Origin: Aquificota bacterium | Lineage (GTDB): Bacteria; Aquificota; Aquificia; Aquificales; Hydrogenothermaceae | NCBI GenBank assembly: GCA_013153765.1 | Contig: JAADDT010000010.1 | Span: 1 to 5,242 of the forward strand | Length of the DNA: 5,242 nt | Direction of reading: 5' to 3' | Shown here: piece after piece, positions 1 to 5,242 of the stretch | How the letters are laid out: each line of letters opens with the position of its first letter | Numbering within the stretch: the stretch's first letter is position 1 | The notes under the pieces: model-generated | The model's input: the letters and a program-made list of their open reading frames with translations, nothing else | What the model was told of the DNA's origin: nothing | The model's database searches: none | Made by a program: the position numbers and the translations under genes

Positions 1-210
<210 letters not shown>

Positions 211-214
211 GGAG
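211..214 (+). promoter_or_regulatory. ribosome-binding site of pgi
   Basis: GGAG lies immediately after the serS stop codon and 7 bases before the GTG at 222 (10 bases before the alternative GTG at 225). It decides the start choice for pgi. No promoter-like element is seen in the 11-base gap, which is consistent with serS-pgi sharing a transcript. Confidence 0.75.
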
Positions 215-221
215 AAGTGTC

Positions 222-1568
222 GTGGTGCGTATAGACTACACCAACGTTATGGCTGAAGTTATAGGCGAAAGGGACGGCATATTAAGGGAAGAACTGCTTT
301 CGTTTAGACATTTCGTTGCTGAAGTCCACCAGATAATACAGAAGGAAAAAAACAGGAAGTTTTATTTCTGCAAACTGCCGTATCAGGACACATCACAGGT
401 AAAGGAGACGGCAAACTGGATAAGGGAAAACTTTGAAAACTTTGCGGTTATAGGTATAGGAGGCTCGTCCCTCGGTGCCAAAATGCTTTTCAACAGTCTT
501 ACAGAGTTTAACCACAACAAAAAAAACAGACCAAGGTTTTACCTGTTTGAAAACGTTGACCCTGAAAGGTTCAGGGCAACCCTTGAGGAGATAGACGTTG
601 AAAAAACCTGTTTTAACGTGATAACCAAGTCTGGCTCAACTGTGGAAACGATAGCAAACTTCTCCATAATTATGCAGATGCTAAAGGAAAAGCTGGGGGA
701 CAGGTACAGGGAAAATCTGGTGTTTACCACAGACCCGGAAAAGGGCTTCCTCCGTAAGTTCGGGCAGGAAGAGGGCATAAAAATGCTTGACATACCTCCC
801 CAGATAGGAGGACGGTTTTCAGTCCTTTCACCGGTAGGTCTTCTACCTGCTTCCGTGATAGGGATAGACATTGACCAGCTCCTTTCCGGGGCAAAAAAGA
901 TGGATTTGATATGCTCCATAGAGGAACACGTGGAGCACAATCCGGCTTACCTGATAGCTCTGGCACACTACATCACAAACATGAGAAGGGGAAAAACAAT
1001 ATCCGTAATGATGCCTTACACCGAAAAACTGTCCTCCTTCGTTGACTGGTACAGACAGCTCTGGGCTGAAAGTCTGGGAAAGGACGGTCTGGGACAGACG
1101 CCTGTAAAGGCTATAGGGACTGTTGATCAACACTCCCAGCTACAGCTTTACAGGGAAGGTATAAGGGACAAGATAATCACGTTCATACAGGTGGAAAACT
1201 TTCCGGTGGACTTTAGAATACCTGAAGAACTGCCTGATGAGATATCCTACCTTTCCGGACACACACTCGGCGAAATTCTGAATAAGGAACTGCTGGGAAC
1301 GAAGGCGGCTCTCATAAAAAGTAAAGTGCCGAACATAACAATAACACTGGACAGGATAGACCCTTACAACATGGGAATGCTTATTTACATGTACGAGCTT
1401 GCCACCGGATTTTCCGGTTATCTGTACAAAATCAACCCGTTTGACCAGCCGGCTGTGGAGGAAGGTAAAAAGTTCACCTACGCCTTACTCGGTAGAAAAG
1501 GCTTTGAGGAAAAACTGCAGGAGTTTAAGGAATTATACAGGGAAAAATACAGGATAGAGATACAGTGA
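222..1568 (+). CDS. pgi: glucose-6-phosphate isomerase (phosphoglucose isomerase), complete
   Basis: This 448-residue cytoplasmic enzyme interconverts glucose 6-phosphate and fructose 6-phosphate in glycolysis and gluconeogenesis. Its length fits the short bacterial Pgi type (about 450 residues) rather than the roughly 550-residue enterobacterial or eukaryotic type. Two SIS sugar-phosphate domains are visible, with the glycine-rich IGIGGSSLGAK at about 77-87 and the phosphate-binding KSGSTVE at about 136-142. Family signature 1 is IGGRFSVLSPVG (195-206). Signature 2 is NPFDQPAVEEGKK (405-417), with Ala where Gly is usual. By family comparison, likely catalytic residues are Glu283 (in WAESLGK), His304 (in DQHSQLQLY) and Lys417. 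The GTG start at 222 is favoured because GGAG at 211-214, directly after the serS stop, lies 7 bases upstream; a second GTG at 225 is possible. The TGA stop abuts the stop of convergent feoB. Confidence 0.97.
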   Translation: MVRIDYTNVMAEVIGERDGILREELLSFRHFVAEVHQIIQKEKNRKFYFCKLPYQDTSQVKETANWIRENFENFAVIGIGGSSLGAKMLFNSLTEFNHNKKNRPRFYLFENVDPERFRATLEEIDVEKTCFNVITKSGSTVETIANFSIIMQMLKEKLGDRYRENLVFTTDPEKGFLRKFGQEEGIKMLDIPPQIGGRFSVLSPVGLLPASVIGIDIDQLLSGAKKMDLICSIEEHVEHNPAYLIALAHYITNMRRGKTISVMMPYTEKLSSFVDWYRQLWAESLGKDGLGQTPVKAIGTVDQHSQLQLYREGIRDKIITFIQVENFPVDFRIPEELPDEISYLSGHTLGEILNKELLGTKAALIKSKVPNITITLDRIDPYNMGMLIYMYELATGFSGYLYKINPFDQPAVEEGKKFTYALLGRKGFEEKLQEFKELYREKYRIEIQ

Positions 1569-3746
1569 TTAAAGCAGAGCCTTTCCTATGTTGTAGATAA
1601 CGAAGGTTGTTATCCACGCCGTTGTGAAGCTGATAACGATTGAAAGTCCTGCCCACTTCCAGCTGTTTAGCTCCTGTCTGATGGCAAAAACGGTGGCAAC
1701 GCAGGGAGTATAAAGGAGTAAAAACACCATAAACGAAAAGGCTGTAAGAGGCGTGAAAGCGTTCCTTACAGTTTCCACCAAAGACCTGTTTTCCCCGACC
1801 GGCAGTGTTTCCTCCCCGTCTGAAAGGATACCGAAAAAGGTTATCAGCCTTTTCCCGGCTTCAATGTTAGCCTGAATAAAGCCTTTACCTATCTCAATCA
1901 GCTTTTCCTTCAGGTCTATCTCCTCCAGATCACCTTCCCTTACCACCTGTCCCGAATAGATGTTTCCCATTGTGGCAAGCACCACCTCCTTAGCCACAAA
2001 GCCGGACAGGAGAGAGCCTGCCGCCTGCCAGTTTCCAAAACCCAGCGGTTCAAATACCGGTGCTACCGTTTTACTGATCATGCCGAAAACGGAGTTTTCC
2101 GGCTTTTTCACCCCGATGGGAATGTGGAGTAAAAACCAAATAATAACGGAGGTGGCAAAAATGAAAGTGCCTGCTTCGTAAAGGAAAGCTTTAGTCCTTA
2201 TCCACGCATTACGGAGTATGAACCTTAACGTCGGCAGTCTATAGGGAGGCAGTTCAAGTATGAAGTGATGGGAGGTCGTTTTGAAAAAGAGTTTATGCAT
2301 AACGAATGCCACAACGACGGCAACGGCAATACCCAGCAGGTATAGGAACATTATTACAATCGTCTTATGCTCCCTGAAAAATATGGTTACGAAAAAGGCG
2401 TAAACGGTAAGCCTTGCTCCACAGGACATAAAAGGTATCATAAGGACGGTAAGTATTTTCTCCTTCCTGTCCTCAAGCGTTCTGGTGGCGTAAACGGCAG
2501 GAACATTACAGCCAAAGCCTATAATCATAGGTATGAAGGACTTTCCGCTCAAGCCTAAAACGGACATGAACCTGTCCATCAGGAATGCGGCTCTTGACAT
2601 ATAACCGCTTCCCTCAAGGAAAGCCATAAACAGGTAGAGGAAAAACAAAACAGGCACGAAAACCACCACAAAACCAACACCGCCTATCACCCCTTCAACG
2701 ATGAAGGAGCGTAGCCAAGGCGAAGCTCCCGCCTCGTAAAGCCAATGGGCTACCAGCGGAGCTATAAAGGAGGAGATTACGCTGTCCATCCAGTCTATAT
2801 ACGGTGAGGAAAGCTCAAATGTAAACTCAAACAACAGCCACATAAGGAAGAAAAAAACCGGCAGTCCAAAAACCTTGTGTAGAAAAAGCCTGTCCAGAAT
2901 GTAAGTAATGTCAGCCTTTTTTACCTTGTGTTTCTTTACAACCTGCTCTGTGATGCTTATTATTATTGAATACCGCTCCTCAACGATAAGGGAGACTATG
3001 TCCTTGTGGTACATCTTTTCCAGCCTTTCCCTTACCTTCAGTATCTCCCTGTTCAGCTCGTCGCTTATGGGAATGTCTATGAAGAAAGTGTTTCCCTCTA
3101 TAAGGGATATTACCAGAAACCTTTTTGGATAAAGGTCAAGTAAAACAGGCTGTATCTTTTCTATCTTTTCAAGCAGGTATTTTATCTCCTCCTCCAGATA
3201 GTCTTCAAAATGGAGGACGCACTTTTCTTCCCTTTCCTTTCCCCTGCTTTCGTAAACTTCAACCACCGCCTCCAGTAGCTCCTGCACGCCTTCACCCTTT
3301 ACAGCCGACACGGGAACAGCCTTTACGCACAGAAGCTCCTCAAGTTTTTTGTAATCTATCTCTATTCCCTTGGCTTTTGCCTCGTCCCACATGTTCAGGG
3401 CTATTACGAGAGGTAGCTCAAGCTCAAGGAGTTGTATCGTCAGGTACAGGTTCCTTTCAAGGTTAGTGGCATCCACCACGTCAATAACCACGTCAGGTCT
3501 TTCCCTGATAAGGAACTCTATGGTTATCTTTTCTTCAGCCGTGTTGTTGCCTAAACTGTAAACGCCGGGAAGGTCTATAAGGTGTATTTCGTACCCTTTG
3601 TATTTAAGGAAGGCTTCCTTCTTTTCTATCGTAACCCCTGCCCAGTTCCCAACGTGCAGGTTTGTTCCTGCCAGTGCGTTTATAAGCGTTGACTTTCCTG
3701 TATTTGGATTACCTACAACCGCAACCTTTATGACCTTACTGGACAT
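1569..3746 (-). CDS. feoB: FeoB ferrous iron transporter, inner membrane GTPase-permease
   Basis: FeoB imports Fe(II) across the cytoplasmic membrane with an N-terminal GTPase regulating a C-terminal permease. With the ATG at 3746 the protein has 725 residues. G motifs are G1 GNPNTGKST (12-20), G2 Thr39 in NWAGVTIE, G3 DLPG (58-61), G4 NMWD (118-121) and G5 SAVKG (147-151). A helical domain follows (about 165-275). Hydrophobic segments start near residue 294. The two Gate regions carry GFGCNVPA (410-417, Cys413) and YTPC (679-682). Nothing looks missing or broken. The ATG at 3746 is preferred over a TTG at 3758 because GAGG lies 6 bases upstream of the ATG, whereas the TTG has only a directly abutting AGAGG; the TTG would add four residues. 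The start overlaps the end of feoA by 11 bases, indicating translational coupling. No feoC-like gene follows; the next gene, pgi, is convergent. Confidence 0.97.
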   Translation of the reverse strand: MSSKVIKVAVVGNPNTGKSTLINALAGTNLHVGNWAGVTIEKKEAFLKYKGYEIHLIDLPGVYSLGNNTAEEKITIEFLIRERPDVVIDVVDATNLERNLYLTIQLLELELPLVIALNMWDEAKAKGIEIDYKKLEELLCVKAVPVSAVKGEGVQELLEAVVEVYESRGKEREEKCVLHFEDYLEEEIKYLLEKIEKIQPVLLDLYPKRFLVISLIEGNTFFIDIPISDELNREILKVRERLEKMYHKDIVSLIVEERYSIIISITEQVVKKHKVKKADITYILDRLFLHKVFGLPVFFFLMWLLFEFTFELSSPYIDWMDSVISSFIAPLVAHWLYEAGASPWLRSFIVEGVIGGVGFVVVFVPVLFFLYLFMAFLEGSGYMSRAAFLMDRFMSVLGLSGKSFIPMIIGFGCNVPAVYATRTLEDRKEKILTVLMIPFMSCGARLTVYAFFVTIFFREHKTIVIMFLYLLGIAVAVVVAFVMHKLFFKTTSHHFILELPPYRLPTLRFILRNAWIRTKAFLYEAGTFIFATSVIIWFLLHIPIGVKKPENSVFGMISKTVAPVFEPLGFGNWQAAGSLLSGFVAKEVVLATMGNIYSGQVVREGDLEEIDLKEKLIEIGKGFIQANIEAGKRLITFFGILSDGEETLPVGENRSLVETVRNAFTPLTAFSFMVFLLLYTPCVATVFAIRQELNSWKWAGLSIVISFTTAWITTFVIYNIGKALL

Positions 3747-3969
3747 TACATTCCTCAACCTCTATGTTGTCCGCCTCCGACTTCCGCAGTGCGAGACAGT
3801 AATCCCCAACCTTTATCTTCACAGGACCTCCAAATGGGGCATCCTGAAGTACTTCAACAATTTGTCCCGGAAAAAGACCCAGTTCAAGTAGTTTCCTTTT
3901 CATCTCCGGAGAAAGGTACAGCTCCTTAACCCGACACTGCTTTCCCCTGCCTACTTCAGATAGCCTCAT
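3736..3969 (-). CDS. feoA: FeoA, small cytoplasmic component of the ferrous iron uptake system
   Basis: This 77-residue soluble protein belongs to the FeoA family, an SH3-like beta-barrel that works with FeoB in Fe(II) uptake. Visible family features are the core LLELGLFPGQIVEVLQDAPF (residues about 31-50), GGPVKIKVGDYCLALRKSEADNIEVE after it, and a short N-terminal stretch of the LSEVGRGKQCRV type. The length is typical of stand-alone FeoA. The ATG at 3969 has AGGA 7 bases upstream on the minus strand. The 3' end overlaps feoB by 11 bases (23 if the TTG start of feoB were used), so the two are one operon and probably translationally coupled. A candidate promoter lies in the 87-base spacer upstream. 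The exact role of FeoA in the family is still debated; regulating or stabilising FeoB is the usual view. Confidence 0.95.
   Translation of the reverse strand: MRLSEVGRGKQCRVKELYLSPEMKRKLLELGLFPGQIVEVLQDAPFGGPVKIKVGDYCLALRKSEADNIEVEECNVQ
3753..3756 (-). promoter_or_regulatory. ribosome-binding site of feoB, inside the 3' end of feoA
   Basis: On the minus strand GAGG sits 6 bases before the ATG at 3746, within the last codons of feoA. It is the main reason for preferring this start over the upstream in-frame TTG at 3758. Confidence 0.6.
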
Positions 3970-3973
3970 AGCA

Positions 3974-3981
3974 CCGTCCTA
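3974..3981 (-). promoter_or_regulatory. ribosome-binding site region of feoA
   Basis: On the minus strand the sequence reads TAGGACGG before GTGCT and the ATG at 3969. The AGGA core is 7 bases from the start, a good Shine-Dalgarno distance, and it supports this start codon. Confidence 0.6.
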
Positions 3982-3982
3982 A

Positions 3983-4000
3983 ATTTAATTTATATTCAAT
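3983..4000 (-). promoter_or_regulatory. candidate operator: 18-bp imperfect palindrome before feoA
   Basis: The + strand reads ATTTAATTTATATTCAAT. Compared with its own reverse complement, 14 of 18 positions agree (7 of 9 base pairs). It lies just downstream of the candidate TATAAT and would cover the predicted transcript start, a typical place for a repressor. Iron uptake operons are commonly controlled by Fur or DtxR-type repressors, but this site does not closely match the classic 19-bp Fur box by eye. AT-rich DNA produces weak palindromes by chance, so the call is tentative. Confidence 0.3.
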
Positions 4001-4004
4001 CTCA

Positions 4005-4010
4005 ATTATA
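4005..4010 (-). promoter_or_regulatory. candidate -10 element of the feoAB promoter
   Basis: A perfect TATAAT lies on the minus strand 35 bases before the feoA ATG, predicting a transcript start near 3998 and a leader of roughly 30 bases. No good TTGACA-like -35 is found at 16-18 bases upstream; that position is taken by a CAGG repeat. The promoter may therefore be weak or depend on an activator. The call rests on the hexamer and its position only. Confidence 0.5.
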
Positions 4011-4056
4011 CGCCATATTCTACATTCCTGCCTGCCTGACCTTTCAATGACTTAAA

Positions 4057-4737
4057 TCAACGACCCAACAACACCGAAACCAAAAACGCATACGGGGGAT
4101 AGATAACATACTTAAAAGCACCTACCATTATTAAAAGCACCACTATGAAAAAACCCCACTGCTCAAGAGGTTCAAGCTTCCTTTCCAGATGGGGCGGTAG
4201 CAGGCTCATCAAAATCCTTCCGCCGTCAAGGGGAGGTATGGGAAGCAGGTTAAACAGGGCAAGCACCACGTTTATGCTTACCGAGTACTTGAGGAAAATA
4301 AGTATGGGCAGTATAACCGCAGATACAAACTCTTTACCGAATAGGGAGGCTATTGCGGAAAGCGTCTGGGGGGCGGAAAGCAGTTGAAAAAGCAAGCCGA
4401 AAAAGACAGCCGACAGGAAGTTGACGCCGGGACCTGCAAAAGCCGTTATCGCCATACCAAGACGGTAGCCTAATTTCTTGAAGTTCATAGGATTTACAGG
4501 GACGGGCTTTGCCCAGCCGAACAGGAAAGGTGAGTTTAAAAGCAGTAAGATTGCAGGCAGGATTATTGACCCTACCGGGTCAATGTGTGGAATGGGATTT
4601 AAGGTAAGCCTCCCTGCCAGCTTTGGAGTCGGGTCTCCCAGCCTGTAAGCGACTATCCCGTGTCCAAGCTCGTGGACTATAACCGCAAACAGGAGGGCAG
4701 GCACCATAAAAATCAGGTTCATTATGTTAAAATCCAT
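4057..4737 (-). CDS. site-2-protease-like membrane zinc metalloprotease (peptidase M50)
   Basis: The protein has 226 residues and is a multi-pass membrane protein. The zinc-binding HExxH motif is HELGH at residues 22-26, inside the first hydrophobic segment, with Glu23 as the likely catalytic base. The third metal ligand is probably Asp171 in NLLPIPPLDGGR (163-174), the standard second M50 motif. Other family marks are GDPTPK then NPIPHIDPVGS (about 34-57), GWAKPVPVNP (74-83) and AGPGVN (101-106). This pattern and the lack of a PDZ domain place it in the short YwhC/SREBP-type M50 subgroup, not the RseP type that cleaves anti-sigma factors. The substrate is unknown; members of the wider family cut proteins within the membrane. 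The ATG at 4737 has GGAG 6 bases upstream. It is divergent from murF and 87 bases upstream of feoA on the same strand, with no evident functional tie to either. Confidence 0.93.
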   Translation of the reverse strand: MDFNIMNLIFMVPALLFAVIVHELGHGIVAYRLGDPTPKLAGRLTLNPIPHIDPVGSIILPAILLLLNSPFLFGWAKPVPVNPMNFKKLGYRLGMAITAFAGPGVNFLSAVFFGLLFQLLSAPQTLSAIASLFGKEFVSAVILPILIFLKYSVSINVVLALFNLLPIPPLDGGRILMSLLPPHLERKLEPLEQWGFFIVVLLIMVGAFKYVIYPPYAFLVSVLLGR

Positions 4738-4787
4738 ATCTTTCTCCGTCAGTCCCTTCCAAAAAATGTAAGGAAAATTATAGAATA
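4738..4787. promoter_or_regulatory. 50-base divergent spacer between the M50 protease gene and murF
   Basis: Both genes point away from this spacer, so both must be transcribed from it or from within each other's start region. On the minus strand it holds TATAAT and a GGAG ribosome-binding site for the protease gene. On the plus strand it holds a TATAGAAT stretch (4779-4786) that could be a -10 for murF, and AGGA at 4771-4774, 13 bases from the first murF ATG. The two -10 candidates overlap. Confidence 0.55.
4777..4782 (-). promoter_or_regulatory. candidate -10 element of the M50 protease promoter
   Basis: The minus strand has a perfect TATAAT. With a 16-base spacer, TTAACT at 4804-4799 (minus strand, inside the first murF codons) matches TTGACA at 4 of 6 positions. 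The predicted start near 4770 gives a leader of about 33 bases containing the GGAG ribosome-binding site. It overlaps the AT-rich stretch that could serve as the murF -10. Confidence 0.45.
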
Positions 4788-5242
4788 ATGGTGATGAAAG
4801 TTAAAGAACTGGTAGAGCTTTTACAGGTAAAGGGCAGTTTCCCTTCCCACTTTCTACGGAAGGAAATATCCGGCTTCCGTATAGACAGCCGTAAGGTGAA
4901 GGAAGGTGATTTTTTCGTCCCTCTGAAAGGAAGCAGGTTTGACGGACACAGCTTTATTCCCGATGCACTGGAAAGGGGAGCTATAGGCTTTTTTTCCGAA
5001 AAACCTACAGGACTGGAAGGTGAACTGCCTGTAAGGGACAGCCTTCAGGCTTTGACGGAAGTTGGAAAACACAAAAGGAAAAGCCTTTCCACGGTGGTGG
5101 CGATTACCGGCACAAGTGGAAAGACAACAACCAAGGAGCTGACGGCTTTTGCTCTAAAAGAGTTTTTTCCCGTCTATTCAACGGCAGGGAACTACAACAA
5201 CGAGATAGGCGTTCCCTATACGCTGGCTAACATACCGGAAGG
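4788..5242 (+). CDS. murF: UDP-MurNAc-tripeptide--D-alanyl-D-alanine ligase, N-terminal part (3' end outside window)
   Basis: About 151 codons are visible and the frame is open to the window end. MurF adds the D-Ala-D-Ala dipeptide to UDP-N-acetylmuramoyl-tripeptide, using ATP, in the last cytoplasmic step of peptidoglycan precursor synthesis. The N-terminal substrate-binding domain shows IDSRKVKEGDFFVPLKGSRF (32-51) then DGHSFIPDALERGA, typical of Mur ligases. The ATP-binding P-loop is GTSGKTTTK (108-116). STAGNYNNEIGVPYTL (131-146) is characteristic of MurF and separates it from MurE and MurC. Possible starts are ATG 4788, GTG 4791 and ATG 4794, all in frame. None has a well-spaced Shine-Dalgarno; AGGA at 4771-4774 is 13 bases from the first. 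I list the first, but MKVKELVELL from 4794 is equally plausible. The gene diverges from the M50 protease gene. Confidence 0.95.
   Translation, partial: MVMKVKELVELLQVKGSFPSHFLRKEISGFRIDSRKVKEGDFFVPLKGSRFDGHSFIPDALERGAIGFFSEKPTGLEGELPVRDSLQALTEVGKHKRKSLSTVVAITGTSGKTTTKELTAFALKEFFPVYSTAGNYNNEIGVPYTLANIPE

Larger units (their letters stand above)
3970..4056. other. 87-base spacer between feoA and the M50 protease gene
   Basis: This is the longest gap without a gene in the window. It contains the feoA ribosome-binding site, the 18-bp palindrome, the TATAAT hexamer and a three-copy CCTG tandem at 4027-4038. No stem followed by a T-run is seen after the M50 gene stop, so transcription could read from that gene into feoAB. 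Confidence 0.7.

Noticed and set aside
539..1133. Minus-strand open frames inside pgi (80-133 codons)
   Set aside because: They lie wholly within a confidently identified gene, show no family motifs, have low-complexity Ser/Pro-rich translations typical of antisense frames, and have no supporting start context.
1596..1614. Perfect 6-bp inverted repeat GATAAC/GTTATC with a 7-base loop near the feoB 3' end
   Set aside because: The stem is short and AT-rich, has no T-run after it, and lies inside the feoB coding sequence; it does not look like a terminator.
3125..3466. Plus-strand open frame of 113 codons antisense to feoB
   Set aside because: It is antisense to the FeoB GTPase domain; its Pro/Arg-rich translation follows from the codon bias of the real gene on the other strand, and no motif is recognisable.
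3598..3891. Plus-strand open frame of 97 codons across the feoA/feoB junction
   Set aside because: It is antisense to two well-supported overlapping genes and has no recognisable domain.
3980..4012. Classic Fur box upstream of feoA
   Set aside because: I compared the TATAAT-containing stretch with the 19-bp consensus GATAATGATAATCATTATC by eye; fewer than half of the positions match, so I report only an unassigned palindrome.
4854..5072. Minus-strand open frame of 72 codons inside murF
   Set aside because: It is antisense to the conserved MurF N-terminal domain and has no motif or convincing start.

Overview
The window looks like a chromosomal housekeeping region of a thermophilic bacterium. 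Aquificota is my best guess, but it is an inference from style rather than a search result. The supporting signs are purine-rich coding strands, heavy use of AGG/AGA for arginine and ATA for isoleucine, proteins rich in Lys/Glu/Ile/Val, GTG starts, and very tight gene packing. Six protein genes fill almost the whole window, and all belong to well-known families. I found no tRNA, rRNA, CRISPR array, insertion sequence or phage gene.

Layout from left to right: (1) bases 1-210 hold the C-terminal end of seryl-tRNA synthetase (serS, + strand), cut by the window edge. (2) After an 11-base gap, pgi (+, 222-1568) encodes a short-form, roughly 450-residue glucose-6-phosphate isomerase, probably co-transcribed with serS. 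(3) Converging on pgi with no bases between the two stop codons is feoB (-, 1569-3746), the ferrous iron transporter. It is preceded by and overlaps feoA (-, 3736-3969), its small cytoplasmic SH3-like partner. (4) An 87-base spacer (3970-4056) holds the likely feoAB promoter: a perfect TATAAT and, next to it, an 18-bp imperfect AT-rich palindrome that could be an operator. (5) Upstream on the same strand is a site-2-protease-like membrane metalloprotease (M50 family, 4057-4737). (6) A 50-base divergent spacer separates it from the start of murF (+, 4788 to the window end), which encodes the UDP-MurNAc-tripeptide:D-Ala-D-Ala ligase of peptidoglycan synthesis and is truncated by the window edge.

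Functionally, the feoAB pair is the only clear multi-gene system: Fe(II) import across the inner membrane. serS-pgi, the M50 protease and murF are housekeeping genes placed side by side with no evident shared pathway. I did not find evidence for a previously undescribed system. The most checkable curiosities are the palindrome at the feoAB promoter, the overlapping -10 elements of the divergent M50/murF promoters with a weak murF ribosome-binding site, and the zero-gap convergent gene ends without a visible terminator.
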